Positions 21,744 through 36,700 of a stretch of DNA of 64,000 bases are shown in pieces (within the stretch, counting starts at the first letter, position 1; every line of letters begins with the position of its first letter). A program made the position numbers and the translations under genes. The notes beneath the pieces were generated by a model. That model was given only the letters and a program-made list of their open reading frames with translations, searched no databases and had not been told where the DNA came from. This DNA is from Laguncularia racemosa (taxonomy: Eukaryota; Streptophyta; Magnoliopsida; Myrtales; Combretaceae). The DNA lies in NCBI GenBank assembly GCA_037954665.1, contig JBBMOL010000081.1, forward strand, positions 2,836,313-2,900,312, read 5' to 3'.

Positions 21744-24700
21744 CTACAGAAAATCTATGTTAGCAACAGGGGAAAGATAATCGTTCAACCAACAAAAAAT
21801 ATACAACGTATTTTCAGCTGATAGACCATGATAAAAATGTCGACTTTAAAGCATGCACGTAACAAACACACAGAACCAAGAGAAAACCATGCATTAGAGA
21901 CCAAACTAACGAAGGTCAAAGTACCAGCATAGACAGCAAAAACAGAAATCTAATATTGTCCTTAGCCCTGCTATAGCTTCTTAGATGTATGCTTCAATAA
22001 TACACAGTTCAAATTCTATACAAAAATTGAATTAGTGAATTAAAAAAGATCCAAAAAAGCCACAGTTAAGTCATTAAAATTTAATATAATATAATGATAA
22101 AGCACCAATCAAAAGCACAACATCACTATTGCTTCTAGATTTGCCTTAAAAATGGTCATATGTTGTAGACTCATACCTTGGGAAATATTTCCATAGTAAG
22201 AAGTAATAAGGGCTGGGCATAGTTATATTACCATTATTATTATGGCTTCTCATAAAGCAGAACTCTTATAAAAGCAAAACCCCAATTCTAGATTACCTGG
22301 AAATTGTCCTTTCACTAGATATTGGGATCATATCTATAATATCTTAAATATTATTGGGACAAGCAACTATCAGGAACAGGGGAAAGCTGCTGTACTAAAC
22401 CACTTTTCTAAGCAAGAACTTACCGTGACATGGCATGGAGAGATCGTAGCTGATAGCTTCCAGTCAACATTCTCTTCAACTGGAGAGCTGACAAAACTAG
22501 CAGCTAATGCATTCATCTTTTGCTCACTACTAACACTCTGCAATAGATTTCTGTCATTGTAAATGAGGCAAAAAATGTAAAAAGCTTAAATCCTTGCAAA
22601 ACCAACCTCTGCAAGTGAGCCCTCAGGTGCAGATAAACCATAGAACCTCAGGGATACATCACAACATGTTGTCTGATGCTTTAACTTTGTCGATACTTGA
22701 AGTTGCTCAAACCTTCCACAAACAATCTCAACATTTTCTATACTGACTATCCTTGCTGCAGCCTGACGAATGGACACTGTGACTAGAAAGCGAACCATAT
22801 TTTGCATGTCCTTTCCAGATGTTAAAGGAAAATCTTCATCCAGCTGGTAACTGAGTAAGTTATTGATCGCTTGCCATTCTTCTTTTGTTAGACTTCCCTC
22901 TGATGTAGATGATTCCACAGTAGCATCACTTTCAAAGTTATCCTCAGAGGTGGTACGCCTAAGAGAAGACATCAAGTCCATGTAAAGGAAGTATTGTCAA
23001 GATATGATGAAGTTGTAAATATTAATTTTACAGACTGTAAGAATAGATTAGAAAGATATAATTATCTTAGGAGAAAATGGTGGAAATCCCTTGATTGGAG
23101 GGATTTAATTAGTATGATTATTTCCTTTTTTAGGATGATTTAGTTTTCCTTCTTTTGATTTCTATTGTATTATAAAAGACCATGTATACTCCTATTAAAT
23201 GGAGAAATAAGAGAGTTATTTTTCCAGTTTGCTACATGGTATCAAAGCTATAGGCTTTGTTCCTAGGGTTTCTCCTTGCCTTCTTTCAGCCTTCATAGCT
23301 GGTTTTCTATAGTCGTTTTTTTTTCCCCTAAAATATCTGAAGACTCCAATAATGCTCAGAAAATTGGGTATCTACCATGGAAATCATGTTTCCCAGTGGG
23401 TATCTATTATATCCAGTTAGCAAGGAATGAATAAATGGTGAGTGGCATCACACCACTGGTGGACATCATCATCAGGAAGATCATGTGCTCAGCCTGGCAT
23501 TTGTTTGGGTATTTCAGTAATTTGTATTAGAATCAAAGATAATAAGTACAGGGCAGAAAACTTCCCTTTACAAAAAAACTAAGGCAGCAAACCAAAAGGT
23601 AAGAGACTATAGGTGTTGAAACCAGCATCAATGTCATCGAAGCAGGGTTTGAAACCCCTACAAACCATAGACAACCACAAACAACCATCTTACCTTCCTC
23701 TGATAAAAACCCAAGCTCTTCCACTTAGTTGCATGACCACATCCTTGAGCTGATTAGGACCGCAAGCCAAAAAGCCACATTCATTAGAGTTTGCCAGAAT
23801 TCTCTAGCATAGATGCAACTGAATAGATATGATCAAGGTTTTCCACATAGGCATTACACAAGTAGCGAGTATCCCTGGTGACAATTCCCCATACCAAAAG
23901 CTTATCCAAATTAAGTATTCTCCCTTGTATATCTATCCAAGTAATGAAAAAGTTTCTTGGAATATGCTTTTGAAACCATACGAGACTACCCAAGAGACAC
24001 AAAGCTGCATAGTCTTAGCATCAGATAGGCATCTTTAATAGAAAGAGCCACTGCAGGCTTAGAAGCCCAACTTAGCTGGCAACTAACAGTTGAAACTGAT
24101 GATAGGTCCGTCCCCCCTTCTAACATGGTTCCATAAGTCCCATGAAGGCATATCCCAATTGAAGCCTTTTATTGTGGAACTTACACAAGCATGTACCAGG
24201 ATACCAGAGGTGTTGATACCATGCTTGCCTAGCCATTCCACAAGAGGGCCTTTCATGTGAAAGCGACAATATCACAGGCCAATCAAATCCCCATTCCCAA
24301 CCTTCCAACAAATGAAACTCTTAGGCACACTCCTTTGTTGGAGAATCTTCCTCCAAGAACGTGAAGCATCACTAGGAACTCACTTAACAAAAGTTTTTGC
24401 TCTTCTGATGTCAGCTAATATATATGTATATATATACACACATAAAAGAAATATATTTAAGAAAATAAAACTATCAGAACAACATGACAAGTTAGGAATT
24501 TGAAGACTAAACTTGCACCAAATCCAACTAAATTTATATTTGAAATCTTCATTATTAGAAGCATGTGGGATTTACTACAACAGTACACCTGAAAATGGAA
24601 AGGGTTCCAAATGATAAAGAAATATGACCATACCATCTAAAAGAAAACCAACTACTCTTTTGAAGCCGCCTCCTTTCAGCTGCTTCCTTTGATCTGACGG

Positions 24701-27700
24701 ATTCAACCTTGGCATGTGCAAGTAACCTACAAAACATTCAGCTTTAATGAGTATAGTGACTCACATAAACTAGACCATATTCAACAACGAAATCAACTTG
24801 TCAGGAAAAATTATGTGTCCTCTAAAGTGTTGAATAGGAATGCAATATTTTGCATGCATAGAAGTCCATGAGCTTTCCAACTCTGTTCTTTAATGTAATG
24901 ATCTTATTTCACTTAAGTTGCTAATATGATCCATGTGGGTTCGGCTTTCTGAACAGTCATAATATTGGATCAGATTCAATATCCTTTAAAGGTTTTCATA
25001 TTCTTCTCGTACTATGATGGTATTTTCCCCATTAACATCAAGCTATTCCCCTATGTAATGTGAAGTTCCTATTCACAACATGAATAATAAATTGAAAATG
25101 CATTCTAAAAAAGAGGATGTGGGAAATTTACTCAACAAGAATAGTCAAACATAGAATGCATCCGTAGAGAACAGATAAGTTATTTTCAAAAATACCCAAT
25201 GTATAAAAGGAGAAAAATTAATAAAAAAAAGGCAAAATACACAAATTATTGGAACAATACATGCAGTTCCAGACTCTTAGCTGAGTTTAATTTGTTTTCT
25301 TTTTTCTTTTTCCTCAACAGTAAAAACCACGGTTCTTTAGATAGACACAAGGCCCTATGGTCAAGGGAAAAATAAAATATACCATATGTAATGGAACCAC
25401 TCATTCTTCTTTTCTTTTCTTTTCTTTTTTTTCGGTTAGTTCAAATACTTTTATTAACGATAATAATAAAGATGTACAAAAGAAAAAGTGCTACCCTCTA
25501 TACAAAATACTTGAGAAACCCACAATAGCAAAAGTAAGAGTATCAATCAATGCACCAAATTTTTTTGGTAAGTAATTATATTAATAAAAAAGAATGTACA
25601 GCCTCTAAGCACAGTAACGGGTTACAGCAAAATTCTGCCTTAGAACTAAAAGCTTAGGGTACACTAGAATTTGTCTAGCTAAGGACATTGGCAAAGGTAA
25701 TGGTGATCCTAGCCAAGTCGAGTTCCTTGCTCTCCATATGCAATATATTGCTACTACAAGAGTTATACTCTATAATGGAGTCAAAGGGTTGCTTCTACCC
25801 GTTAGGTTTGTGTGGCCTATGGTTGCATTTTGCCATGATAGGAAGCATACTAGGCATTTAAGTTCTATCAAAACTGCCTTCTATACCTGTTTAGAGTATG
25901 AGCACTCGAAGAATAAATGTTCATGGTTCCCATTCCCACTTGAACATAGGTAACAAGTTGTTTAAGTAGATATTACCCAACTATTGAGCTTGTCTAAAGT
26001 GTGAAATTTCCTTTTCCAAGCTAGCCACAGGATAAATGAGTGTCGTGGCATGAAATATTTGTTCCAGATCATCTTAGCCCAAGGGACAATGCCATTATGA
26101 TTAGATAACGCCTTGTAAGCACTCTTGATAGAAAAGATTCCAAATACATCCTTACTCCAAGTGAACCTATCAGCTTCATGTGGATTAAGGCTTATATTTA
26201 AGAGTATTGTAAACCCATTCCAAAAGTTGTTCTGTGGAAATTCCCAACCATTGCCTTGTATAATTGAATACAGCCTAGCATTCAAGGGGAGCCCTGAAGT
26301 AGCAATCGTTCTAGCACTATGCATCAAGTTTAGAAGCCCAATTGGCAACCAAAAGTCTGACTATAGAGATATTGAAAGGCCATCACCCACTTCCCACTTA
26401 AATATGCTTCTTGCTAGCGGACGAAGTTTCAGCAATTTACTCCAACTCCATCAACACTTAAAGGGTCTTTTGGTCTCCCAGAATGAAGTTCCTCTAAGAA
26501 AGTTAAAATGTACCCATTCACCCCAAGCACCTTTTACCGAGTCTCCACATAAATGCCAAATATGTTTAATTTGGGCTGCTTTGTTCCATATTTCAAGTTT
26601 AGGAATGCCCAATCCCCCTTGATCAACCGGGGTACACACCTCTTGCCATCTTACCTTGGCTTTCATTGAAATATTGGGCATTCCACTCCATAGAAAATTA
26701 CACATAAGCCTTTCAATAGAATCAACTACCTTTATCGGTAAAATAAACACTAATGCCCAATATACTTGCATTGAGAATAACACTAATTTGATGAGTTGAA
26801 GTCATCCAGCATATGATAGAAACTTGGAAGTCCATGAGTTGATTTTGGCCAAGATTCTATCAATTAGAGCTTCACAATCTGCTTGATAGAGTTTGGAAGC
26901 TAGTAGCAGTACCCTAAGAAAATGGATGAGGAGTATCCCTTTAAATTGCAAAATCTGGAGTATCTGAATTCGCTGGAGGAGGTACATTAGATAGGAACAC
27001 AAGACTTTTATTGCTATTAACTTTAAGTCCTGATATAGAATCAAATATTCTCAGAGATTCCTTAATCACTATGACCAACTCAATATTACCTTTACAGAAG
27101 ATCAAAAAGTCATTTGCAAAGTAAAGGTGCGTGAGTCGCTCTTTCTTGCATCTCTAGTGGTATGAGAATCTAGAGTTATTAGTGAGTTGCCTTAATATCC
27201 TAAATATACTCCCATGCCAAGTACAAACAGATATGGCAATAGGATCACCTTGTGTAAAACCTCTTGAGCTAGGATTTGAAAGCAACCAATTCTCCATTAA
27301 TATTGAAGGAAAATCTAGGGGTAAAGATACATTGCATCACTAACTTGATAAAGTGTGCCGAGAAGTTCATGCTTGTAAGTACTACTTCCACAAAGCTTCA
27401 ATTTATGGTATCATAGGCTTTGTGAATGTCTACTTTCAGCATACACCTCGGAGCTCCTTTGTTGTTGTGGTATCCATTGGCTAATTCTTGGGCTACAAAG
27501 ATGTTATCCGAGATGTGACACCCTCCAATGAATGCAAATTGTTCTTTCCCCACTAGCAATGGCAGTACCATCTTAATTCTTGAAGCCAGTAGTTTGGTAA
27601 TTGCCTTGTGAATTGTATTACAGCAGAAAATAAGCCTAAAATCAGCAAGATTTGTAGGATTAGCAATCTTAGGAACAAGGGAGACAATCGTGCAATTTAG

Positions 27701-30700
27701 TTCCTTCAACATATTTCCCAACACCATGAGCTCTTTCACCCCATTGATCATATCTTCTCCAATAATGTGCCACTTAGCTTTAAAAAACTAGGCAAAAAAA
27801 ACCATATGGACCAGGGCCTTTGTTGTCAGCTTGGTCAAAGAAGGCCTTTTTAATTTCCTCATCCAAGAACGAACTATTGATTAGCAAGACTTGTTGATCC
27901 GAAATTTGTTTGTATATATAGTTTTGCACCTCTGTGTTTGTGATGACCCTTCGTTGTCCTCCCATCAATTTGGAGAAATAAGCTACAATTTCCATCTTGA
28001 CATCCACATCCCCATGAATCTTTATTCCATCCTCCTTTTTCAGACTGTGTATAGCATTCCTATTTCGTCTATGACTGATCACTTTATGAAAATATTAAGT
28101 GTTCTTGTCTCCCAGTTTTAGCCATTTCACCCTCAACTTCTGTCTAAAAAGACTTTCTTCCGCACCTCTTAGAAGATAGTATTCCTTTGCTAACTTGACT
28201 CTTGTTGAAAGGTTGGAAAATTTGGTGTTATTCAAATTTTTGAGTTCCCTCTTTAGCCATTTCATCTTAGTTACTACTTGGAACATTTTGGAACCTCTGA
28301 CTTCTTGTGACCAAATCACTTCTACCTTGGGGAGGAAATCCAGTGCTTCTATCTAGAACTCAAAAAATTTGAATGGATATTTCCTCTTTGTCGTACTAAG
28401 CTCCATATGCAAAACTCCTACCAAATGATCAGAAAGGATTGGGGCAACAAAGCTAGCATCACAAGTGGGAAAGTAATTTAGCCAGCTACAGTTAACCAAT
28501 ATCCTATCTAATTTTTTCAAAATTGGGTTATCCAATTGTTTATTCGACCAAGAGTAGAAATTCCCCTCCAAACCAAAAGTCATCAAGTTCCACTTCATCT
28601 AGGAACTTTACAAAATCGATCATTGCCGATGTCTTCCTCATATTACCCCCCTTAATCTCATTGATCGATCTAATCACGTTAAAATCCCCAAGGACCACTC
28701 ATGGATGATCAACTAAGGAAGGAGCTAATTCAGGTAAATCCTTTCATAGTCATTTCCTCCCATTATTAGAATTAGATGCATAGACAAACGAAGCATAGAA
28801 GGAACGATTAGAGCTAAGGTAAGTGCAATAGCAATAGCAGTGGGAGAACTGCTTGGGCTGTTTCTTAACTCTAATATTCTAGCTACTTTAGTCCCACATA
28901 AGTCATATCCTCTTTCTTGCCATGGAGTTAATACTAAACTCCCAATTAGCAACTAGATTCAACTTAACCCTACCTTCATTATTTTAATTTACACGAGTTT
29001 TCAGCAACCCCATTACCGACACTCCATTCTCCACAGAGAACTTTTTTATTTATGCACACTTTAATGGGTCATTGAGACCTCTTATGTTCCATGAAGCTAA
29101 ATTCATTGAAATGATGAGATAGTGATTAAGTGTAACGCCTCTGGAGTTTGTAAACCTTCTTCTTCTTCTTCTTCTTCTTGCCACTTGACCCAAACAATCT
29201 CCCATCACTAGATGATGTCGAGTTAATCATCTCATGGCTTCTAAGTGTACCGGACAGCTTTTGAGAGGTTGGTGTGGCCTCATTTTGTACCTCACTGGTG
29301 CTTCTAGGTTCCACCTTACTATTTGTATCTTCCTTCTTCTCCTCCACCTTATTTTCATTCTCATCCACTTTCCCTCTACACACAAGAGTTTCAGGAATTT
29401 GGGATGGGATGAACTCTTGTTCCAACACAACTACTTCATTAGAGTTTCTAGGCACTAGGCTCCCTACCAGAGCTTTCGTCTTTTCCTCTTGAGGGTTCTT
29501 CTACCAATTAGAATGTTTTCCATGTGAGTATACCTCCCCTTACGTTGAACCTTTACCCACGTTTTGTTTTCCATGGTGAAGTTATCCTTGGACATTTGGC
29601 TGTCCGCTGTTTTACTTGTGTTACATGTTGAGTAGCGTAGTGGTAGCCATTGGTATTCCATCGATATTTGCATGGATTTTCCATCTTCTCTTTCCAGCTC
29701 CACAAGATGTACGGCTTCCTCGATAGCATCCACTTCCACCATTACTCTAGCTTGATTCACTCTTGCTTGGCATGCCATGAGCATATCAGCTTCGATGGGT
29801 TTTCCAACAGCGCTTGCAATGTAGCTTACCCCCACTAAATGAAGGTATTCACAAGAAATGTTGGAAAATATCACCCATGCTGGAACTTTTGAAGGTTACG
29901 GTTTAGTTAACAGCATCCCAATTTGCCATTTTTTGAGAATTAATAATCTTTTGACAAAAAACCATGGCCTCTCTAGGATATTATTAAGGAATGTGTCATT
30001 TGCAAACTGGAAATAGAAGAATCCTTCTTTGTTGCAAAGGATGTTTGTTATCCCATAATCCTTCCATATCTCTAGTGCCATGGCTTGCACAAGGGAGAAT
30101 GGTATTCTCTTCCCCAAGAAAAAGCCTACAAGGGTATGTTCCCAGTTTTTCGCTCCTTGTACAGCAACTAAGGGGGGAGGTTTGACCTTTGGTAACATGC
30201 CTAGAGAGAGGATGATGATATTCCAATTCAACACAAAGATCAATAAATAATACCATGTTAGGTCATATGATTATTAAATACATTAGATAAATATTCTTTA
30301 GCATTCTCACTTCTCAAAATTTGTATCAAAGTATTAAATTAAGTTTGAATTTCAGCACAAAAGGTAGTGAAATGAGAAAACAACTCAAAAACAATTTTTC
30401 ATTAAATAAAGCCAAGACATTCGAGAAAAATCATCAACAAAAGTAACAAAATAACGAGCTCCAATTTTGAACGTAACTGGACAAGGACCCCAAACATCTA
30501 AATGTACTAACTCAAAAGCAGCACTAACTCTTTTATTGACACAAGGAACATAAGACTGACGATAGTGTTTAGCAAACTGACATGACTCATAATCTAAAGA
30601 TGACACACTCTGAAACTGATAACACAATTTCTTCAAGGCAAAGAAAGAAGGATGGCCCAATTGGCAATGAGCTTCAAAAGGTGTTAAGATACTTGAGCAA

Positions 30701-33700
30701 GCAATGGGCTAGGAGACATTTGCTTGAGTATCCAAAACATAGAGACCTCCTAACACACATCTGTTACCAATAATCTTCTTCGTTGAAAGATCTTGAAATA
30801 GACAATAATCAGGAAAAAAACAAGACAACAAATTAGAGCATGTGTGATTTTGCTTACAGAAATTAAATTGAAGGAGAAATCTGGTATACGTAAAACAAAT
30901 GATAGAGAAAGGAATGGAGTAAGATGAACATGGCCAGATCCTAAAACTGATAATGTAGAACCATCTGCTATAGTAACTAGGGAAGAAGAGGTGTGTGGTG
31001 TAAAAATGTTGAAAAGACTAAAATTATCTATCATATGATTAATAACACCTAAGTCAATGACCCATTGCGAGGTGGAGGAAACTAAGCACTTATCTGGATT
31101 ACCTAGCTCGATGAGTGTAGTGACAACATGAGTTGAAATTTTCAATGTTTCTTGATACTAAAGGAATCTAGCAAATTCCTCTACAAATACATTAACCGTC
31201 TGTTCTAAAGATGGACCATGTGGAGTAGTAGCAATTGCAATATGGGCCAAGTGAGGCTTCTGAGTTTTGTTGATTAGTTTTCAACAAGTGCACTTGATGT
31301 GACCACGCTCATAACAATAATAGCACTCAACTTCCCCTGAATTTTGACTCCAACCGCTTCCTCTATTATAATTCTAAAGAGAGGATTTTGAGTTTCCCGA
31401 TCTATTGTTGCGACTAACAAGAGCACTAGAAGCTGAAGCAAAAGAGATGATAAAAGAATTTGCCGTTGTTCGAAGAACTCTAGTGAAAACCGCATATAAG
31501 GAAGAGATATCAGTACTAGATAGAATATGAGACTTAGCAATCTCAAATTGTTGACTAAGTCCTGCCAAGAAACTCATAATTGCCATCTTCTCTTGTTGTG
31601 ATTGTTGTACTTGGATATCAGTATTAAATGGTAACAACACATTCAATTCCTCATTTATCTTCTTAAATTTCATAAAATATGATTGAAGAGATTGATCATT
31701 CTATTCAAGACGATAAAATTCTTTACACTTCATACATATGAGAGAGATTTACCTTTCTAGAATATAGGATTCTAAATATTCCATTAATTCTTTCACATAC
31801 TCACAATGATTAATCAAAGTAATCATCCCAATATCAATGCAATTTTTTATCTATAGAAATAATTTAGCATCATCTTTCAATCATTCCTAACGAGTACCAT
31901 CAATTGGAGGATCATCAATAAGATGACCATCTTTAAAAATACTCTAAGTATATTCTGACAATCTTACACTAATCTAGATAATTCAAACCATTTAATTTAT
32001 GTTTTGTGATTCGAGACATCACTAGAACAACATCAGTCATCACTACAGTCTTTTGCTCATCACCCATGTATGCCCAAATTAAATTCAAGTACTTGCAAAT
32101 GAATAGAAACCACAGATCGAAACTATACACAAAACTCTATAACTGATTCAACAACTCTATAGATAAAAGCTCTTCACCTAAAGAAATTGAAAACCAACTA
32201 ACCAAGCTTCTCCAAAAAAATCTGAATCAAGAAGGGGAAGCGGCGTGGAATTCTTGCTACTATAAATCTCTCTAATGACGTGCAGCAACCAAGACAAGCA
32301 GTAGCATACAAAACACGCAAACCAAGCAAGACCCACAAGATGAAATAGCTGAACGACTTACAAAGGGAGAAGAGAAGTGATCGACGACACTATAGAAGGT
32401 GGTTAGAGGATGAAATAGCTTGTGACACGCCTCCACGTGCCAACAAGATAAACTTGCAACGTAAACTTATGGTGGCATGAGACGCACGTGCTGACCAGAG
32501 AAGCATCAGCTTTCAATGTCGCGCTCCTCTTCGAGTGTTTATAACCCTTGTGTTCTTAAGCTGGAACGGTAATGGTGGATGTGGAAGCAAACATTGATGT
32601 GCTAACCAGAGCCACACAGATTTGTATCCTCAAAGAGTCCAATGAGGCAAGTCTTTTGGAACACAACCATGGCAGAGGTCTGGAACCTCCAATTAGTCTT
32701 GAAGTGCTATCTCTCTCACGACACTACCCACTACTGATGTGCCAGAAGAGACAAAGGAGAACGTTGAAGGTCATGAATCAAACTAAAGAACCAAATAACA
32801 ACCAACGGCACACCTCTCTTGGGCAGCAATGAACCAGTAAGATAAAAGAAAAAAACAAAACCCAAGGGTTGCTCACTAGGCATCCACCAAAATTTGCAAA
32901 AAAAATAATCTATAGAGAATTGATCCTTGCTCTAATACCATGTAAATTGGAGAATTATTTTTCTATTTCACATTCAAATAATATACAAGTTTATAAATAT
33001 ATACATGACCTAAACTATAAATAAAGAAAAGGAATAATTTTAAAAAAGGAAAGAAATAACACAACTTATTTCTAATATTTACATCCCTATTTCATAACGC
33101 CACCTGACTAATAGATGTGACTCAATGCAAAGCAACAATGGCAGGGGAAAGCAACCAAATCTGGTCACCAACATTGACAAACAGCCCAATTGAGCCAACC
33201 AAAATTGCAAGCACAAGCCAAATTCACTATCCCAACAGACCTCGTATTAACAAGAAATGCTGGCCAACAAAACTACATGCAAGCAGAGGGTAATGAAAGA
33301 CCTAGCAAGCAACCCATGTACTTCAACGCGAGGCACCCTACCCGACATGCAACCCAAAGCACACTATTCCACAATGTGACTAAGAAAGCCCATTCTAGCA
33401 CAATCCAGCGCACCACCTCCTGGTGAGCCACCCAATTCACAAGCATGAACTTATGATCCCTACCATGGCATATAACAACCAAGCAGTGGAGACATCGGAT
33501 TTTGAGCTTGAGGATAAGCTATTGTCTAGGAGAAAGCAATATTAGGAATATTTATAATAGAAAATTACAACAAATATTTATATTTATATATTTTATTTTA
33601 TGCACATTTTAAAAGATGTTAGATTTATCATTAACCTTTTTAAGGAGATATTGTGAGATTTAGTGTTAATCTTATATTTAAGAAAAGTGAAGGCAGATAA

Positions 33701-36700
33701 ACCTGTATAGATAAGCGATATCATCACAGAAAAGAACAAGCTAGAAAAGAATTATTAGTATATTTCTTAATAATCAGTGTTTATGAGATTGGAGGGATCC
33801 CACTCAAAACCCCAAACCAACCACCACCCCCTTCCTGCAACAAAAAATTCTAGAGTAGAAACCCTCAGCAAATTTGAGGCCCACAACTCTCTCATTTCAT
33901 GATTAAATGATTAATATGATATCCACTTTTATGTAATAATTCTTTCTTTCTTTTTTTCTAGGATAAGTTCTAATCGAATAATTCATATAGCATAGATAGA
34001 TTAAACAGCAGCATAATTTGGATAGTCTCAAAAGCCAAGTGGCAATAATTCTACCTCCATAAGAGAATCACTTTGGAATCAAGGTCTTTCTCAATTTCTC
34101 TAAGAGCTGAATTCCCCTCAGATGATGGCTGTTGCAACAAACCAGCATATAACTGAACATAGCGCCGGCGCAGCTGGCAAAGATGCTTAATTCGATCCCA
34201 TGCAAATCTGTAGCTGAAGCAAAAGAACACGTCGATTACAACATGCAACAATGACTAGAACAATACGTTGTTGCAGATTTAGGTCCTTTTTTAATCATAC
34301 ATATCTGTTGGTGATCAGCAACAGAAAAACTCATTAATACAATTTTTTCCTTACCAAATTTTCTTCTGCTGCAAGCTTGCTTGTGCAGCATAACGCCACC
34401 ATAAATGAGGATCCTCTGAAACAGATTGCACAGGTCTTAAATGTGACACTTCGACATATGTCCTGTATCTGGAAACCGCTTCCATAAATTTTATCCAGTC
34501 ATGATACTGTGCCTGAAAATAAAATTGTGCATTAGTTTTGCTACTTTGTCTCATGGCAAGAAGAAAATATAAAAAGAGAAGGCATTAGTGGCAGGAATTT
34601 GATTAATCTCATTGCCAGATCAGGGAACACATGCCCTTGCATGCAGAAAAGAGGGGCATGGAACCCAATTAACACAGCTGATGTTAGGAAACTGCCTTCT
34701 TGCCTTCCCATCTGTCTTTTCCCAATCTAAATTTCTCCAGAGGAGAACAAAAAAATACGATGATATAAAAAGGTACAAATAAAGATAAAATGGCATTCCC
34801 TATTCCATCCGAATAAAAATATGTAAGTTCACGAAAGAGAAAAAATGATCAAGATCATTAAGCAAATGTCAGATTACTATAAATAGAAAATGACAGAAGA
34901 TGTAACCCAGTAATACTCTTTTCATCCAGAACTACAGAAACTCCTATATGGCTTTACGTGCAAGGTTTTTCTTTGGGAGAGCTTTTGTTCAGGTTAAACC
35001 TAAGGATTTCATTTACATGAGTTTCATAGAAATGATCATTTTTAAGTTGTGTTGAGTAGTTAAAACAAAGGGTAAATGTAAGTAACAAGAAAAAGGAATA
35101 AGAAAAAAGAAAATTAGCAGAAAACTTTCTTTTGGTTGATTTGAAAAAAGACATGGCAAATGAACGTAATGAAAAGGAAAGATTTTCTGGCGGACCTCTG
35201 TCACCGTCAAAGAGACATTGTTTATGGCAAGAGAAGCCTTCTCAAATGGGATTTCAGGATCATTTCTTTCTTGCTTTCCGAGACGATGATACTTAAGAAC
35301 TCCATTTATGGGTGAAACCAAGTAACTTCTATTCAAAGCCCATTTAGACCCCATATTTTGTCCCACTGGTTCATTAATACCATCTTCAAATATCTGTGCA
35401 AAATAATTTAACAAATAAAAAATCTACTTCATCAGCAAACTTGTTTACAGAAAATACATCTGCAAATACAAGAAATATAGTTCAAAATCACAGCAGCATT
35501 CAGACAAACCTCAATCCACTCTCTGGGGTTGAGATCTTCCCATCTTTTATCAATCTTCCAGGGAGGGCTGTCACAATCGTGATACATAGCCAGTCTCTCA
35601 AGTTGTAATGACTGTTAACATAAAAGCATGAATCAGCCATAATTGTTTTTTACTTGTAATTTCTATTTGTATATACTATTTATGAATCTAAAAGATTAGA
35701 AATGATGAATGCACAGCCTTGTGACAATGCCCACATTCTCTTTCATCTTGCACTCCTGTACCCTTAATGAAACTCATAATTTTAACCTGTTTAACCATGA
35801 AGTGGCAGGCAAAATACAAATTCTCCCTCGTATAATTATTCTAAGGAAATCTCTCCCTACATGTAAATTATTAAAAGGACACACACACATATGACGCAAG
35901 TGGTTCCAAACAAAGATTATTAACGGTGAACTAGATTTGACAATTCTAGAGCTGCACATAAAGCCTTAAAGATTTGATCATCAGAAAAAGAACTAGGCCA
36001 AATTCATCTTATGGATATGGAATATACCAACTTTGATAGCAACAACCCAATTTTTGGAACCTCAAGCAGCTGCCTCCTGCCAGAAGGGAGCGAATGTAGG
36101 CTGAATATATGAGAAACAAGTGGAGTATTGCCACAGGTTCATGATTGACACTTGTGAGGCTTCCCCTTAAGAATTACTGTATCACATATACAAATTTCCA
36201 ATTCTATTTATGCAGCATAATGAAACCGATCCTACTCATTCTGTGCATTCGATCTTTTTAGAAAAGGAAATATCATAAACATTAATCAGAAAAATTGAAA
36301 TGGCACCAGCTAATTCAGGGTAGTATCATAATTATCACATTTGCAACAAATTTCCCAATGAAATGCCAAAAGATATTCTTTAACCCATGAAATCATTCCC
36401 ACATTAAAAGAACTAACCTTCCGTAATTTATCCAAAGCACCACTGGCATCAAAGGTTTCATTCCCCTGTTCATCCATTGTGACAGCAGCAAGCTTAGCCA
36501 AGGTAACACCAGAGGAAAACGGATATCCTGGATGACTGCAAAAAAGGAGAGGTTCTCATAGTAAGAAGAACAATTGAAATGAATATGGATGAACCAGCCA
36601 AAAAAAATTCCCCCTTTTTCTTCTTTTTTAAATATTGGCGGATTTTTTTTTGGGGGGGGGGGGGGGGGGGGGGGCGGAGGGGGGGGTTTTCTCCCTCTCT

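Larger units (their letters stand above)
25561..30250 (-). mobile_element. LINE-D, L1-type element with both ORFs, decayed
   Basis: The tail is the A-rich CCAAAAAAATTTGG at 25560 on the minus strand. The ORF2 remnant runs 29106 to about 25962 and the ORF1 remnant about 30250 to 29126. The element is nearly full length. Its ORF1 N-terminus is missing where Copia-4 begins, so it was either 5'-truncated or cut by a deletion joining it to Copia-4. Confidence 0.83.
30262..33099 (-). mobile_element. Copia-4 LTR retrotransposon, 3'-truncated
   Basis: On the minus strand the element has a 5' LTR (32941-33099), primer-binding site TGGTATTAGAGCA, a leader of about 860 bp, gag, protease and part of the integrase. 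It ends near 30262 against LINE-D. Its LTR and leader are close to those of Copia-2, so it belongs to the same family in the opposite orientation. Confidence 0.85.

Noticed and set aside
22586..22981. Methionine at 22979 as a start codon of a separate 131-residue protein
   Set aside because: The upstream part is a pyrimidine-rich acceptor region. The sequence from 22958 joins in phase with exon j and continues a VPS13 protein.
32572..32832. Plus-strand open frame of 86 codons, at first thought to be a captured gene piece
   Set aside because: It lies in the Copia-4 leader between primer-binding site and gag. The layout matches the Copia-2 leader, so no separate gene is needed.
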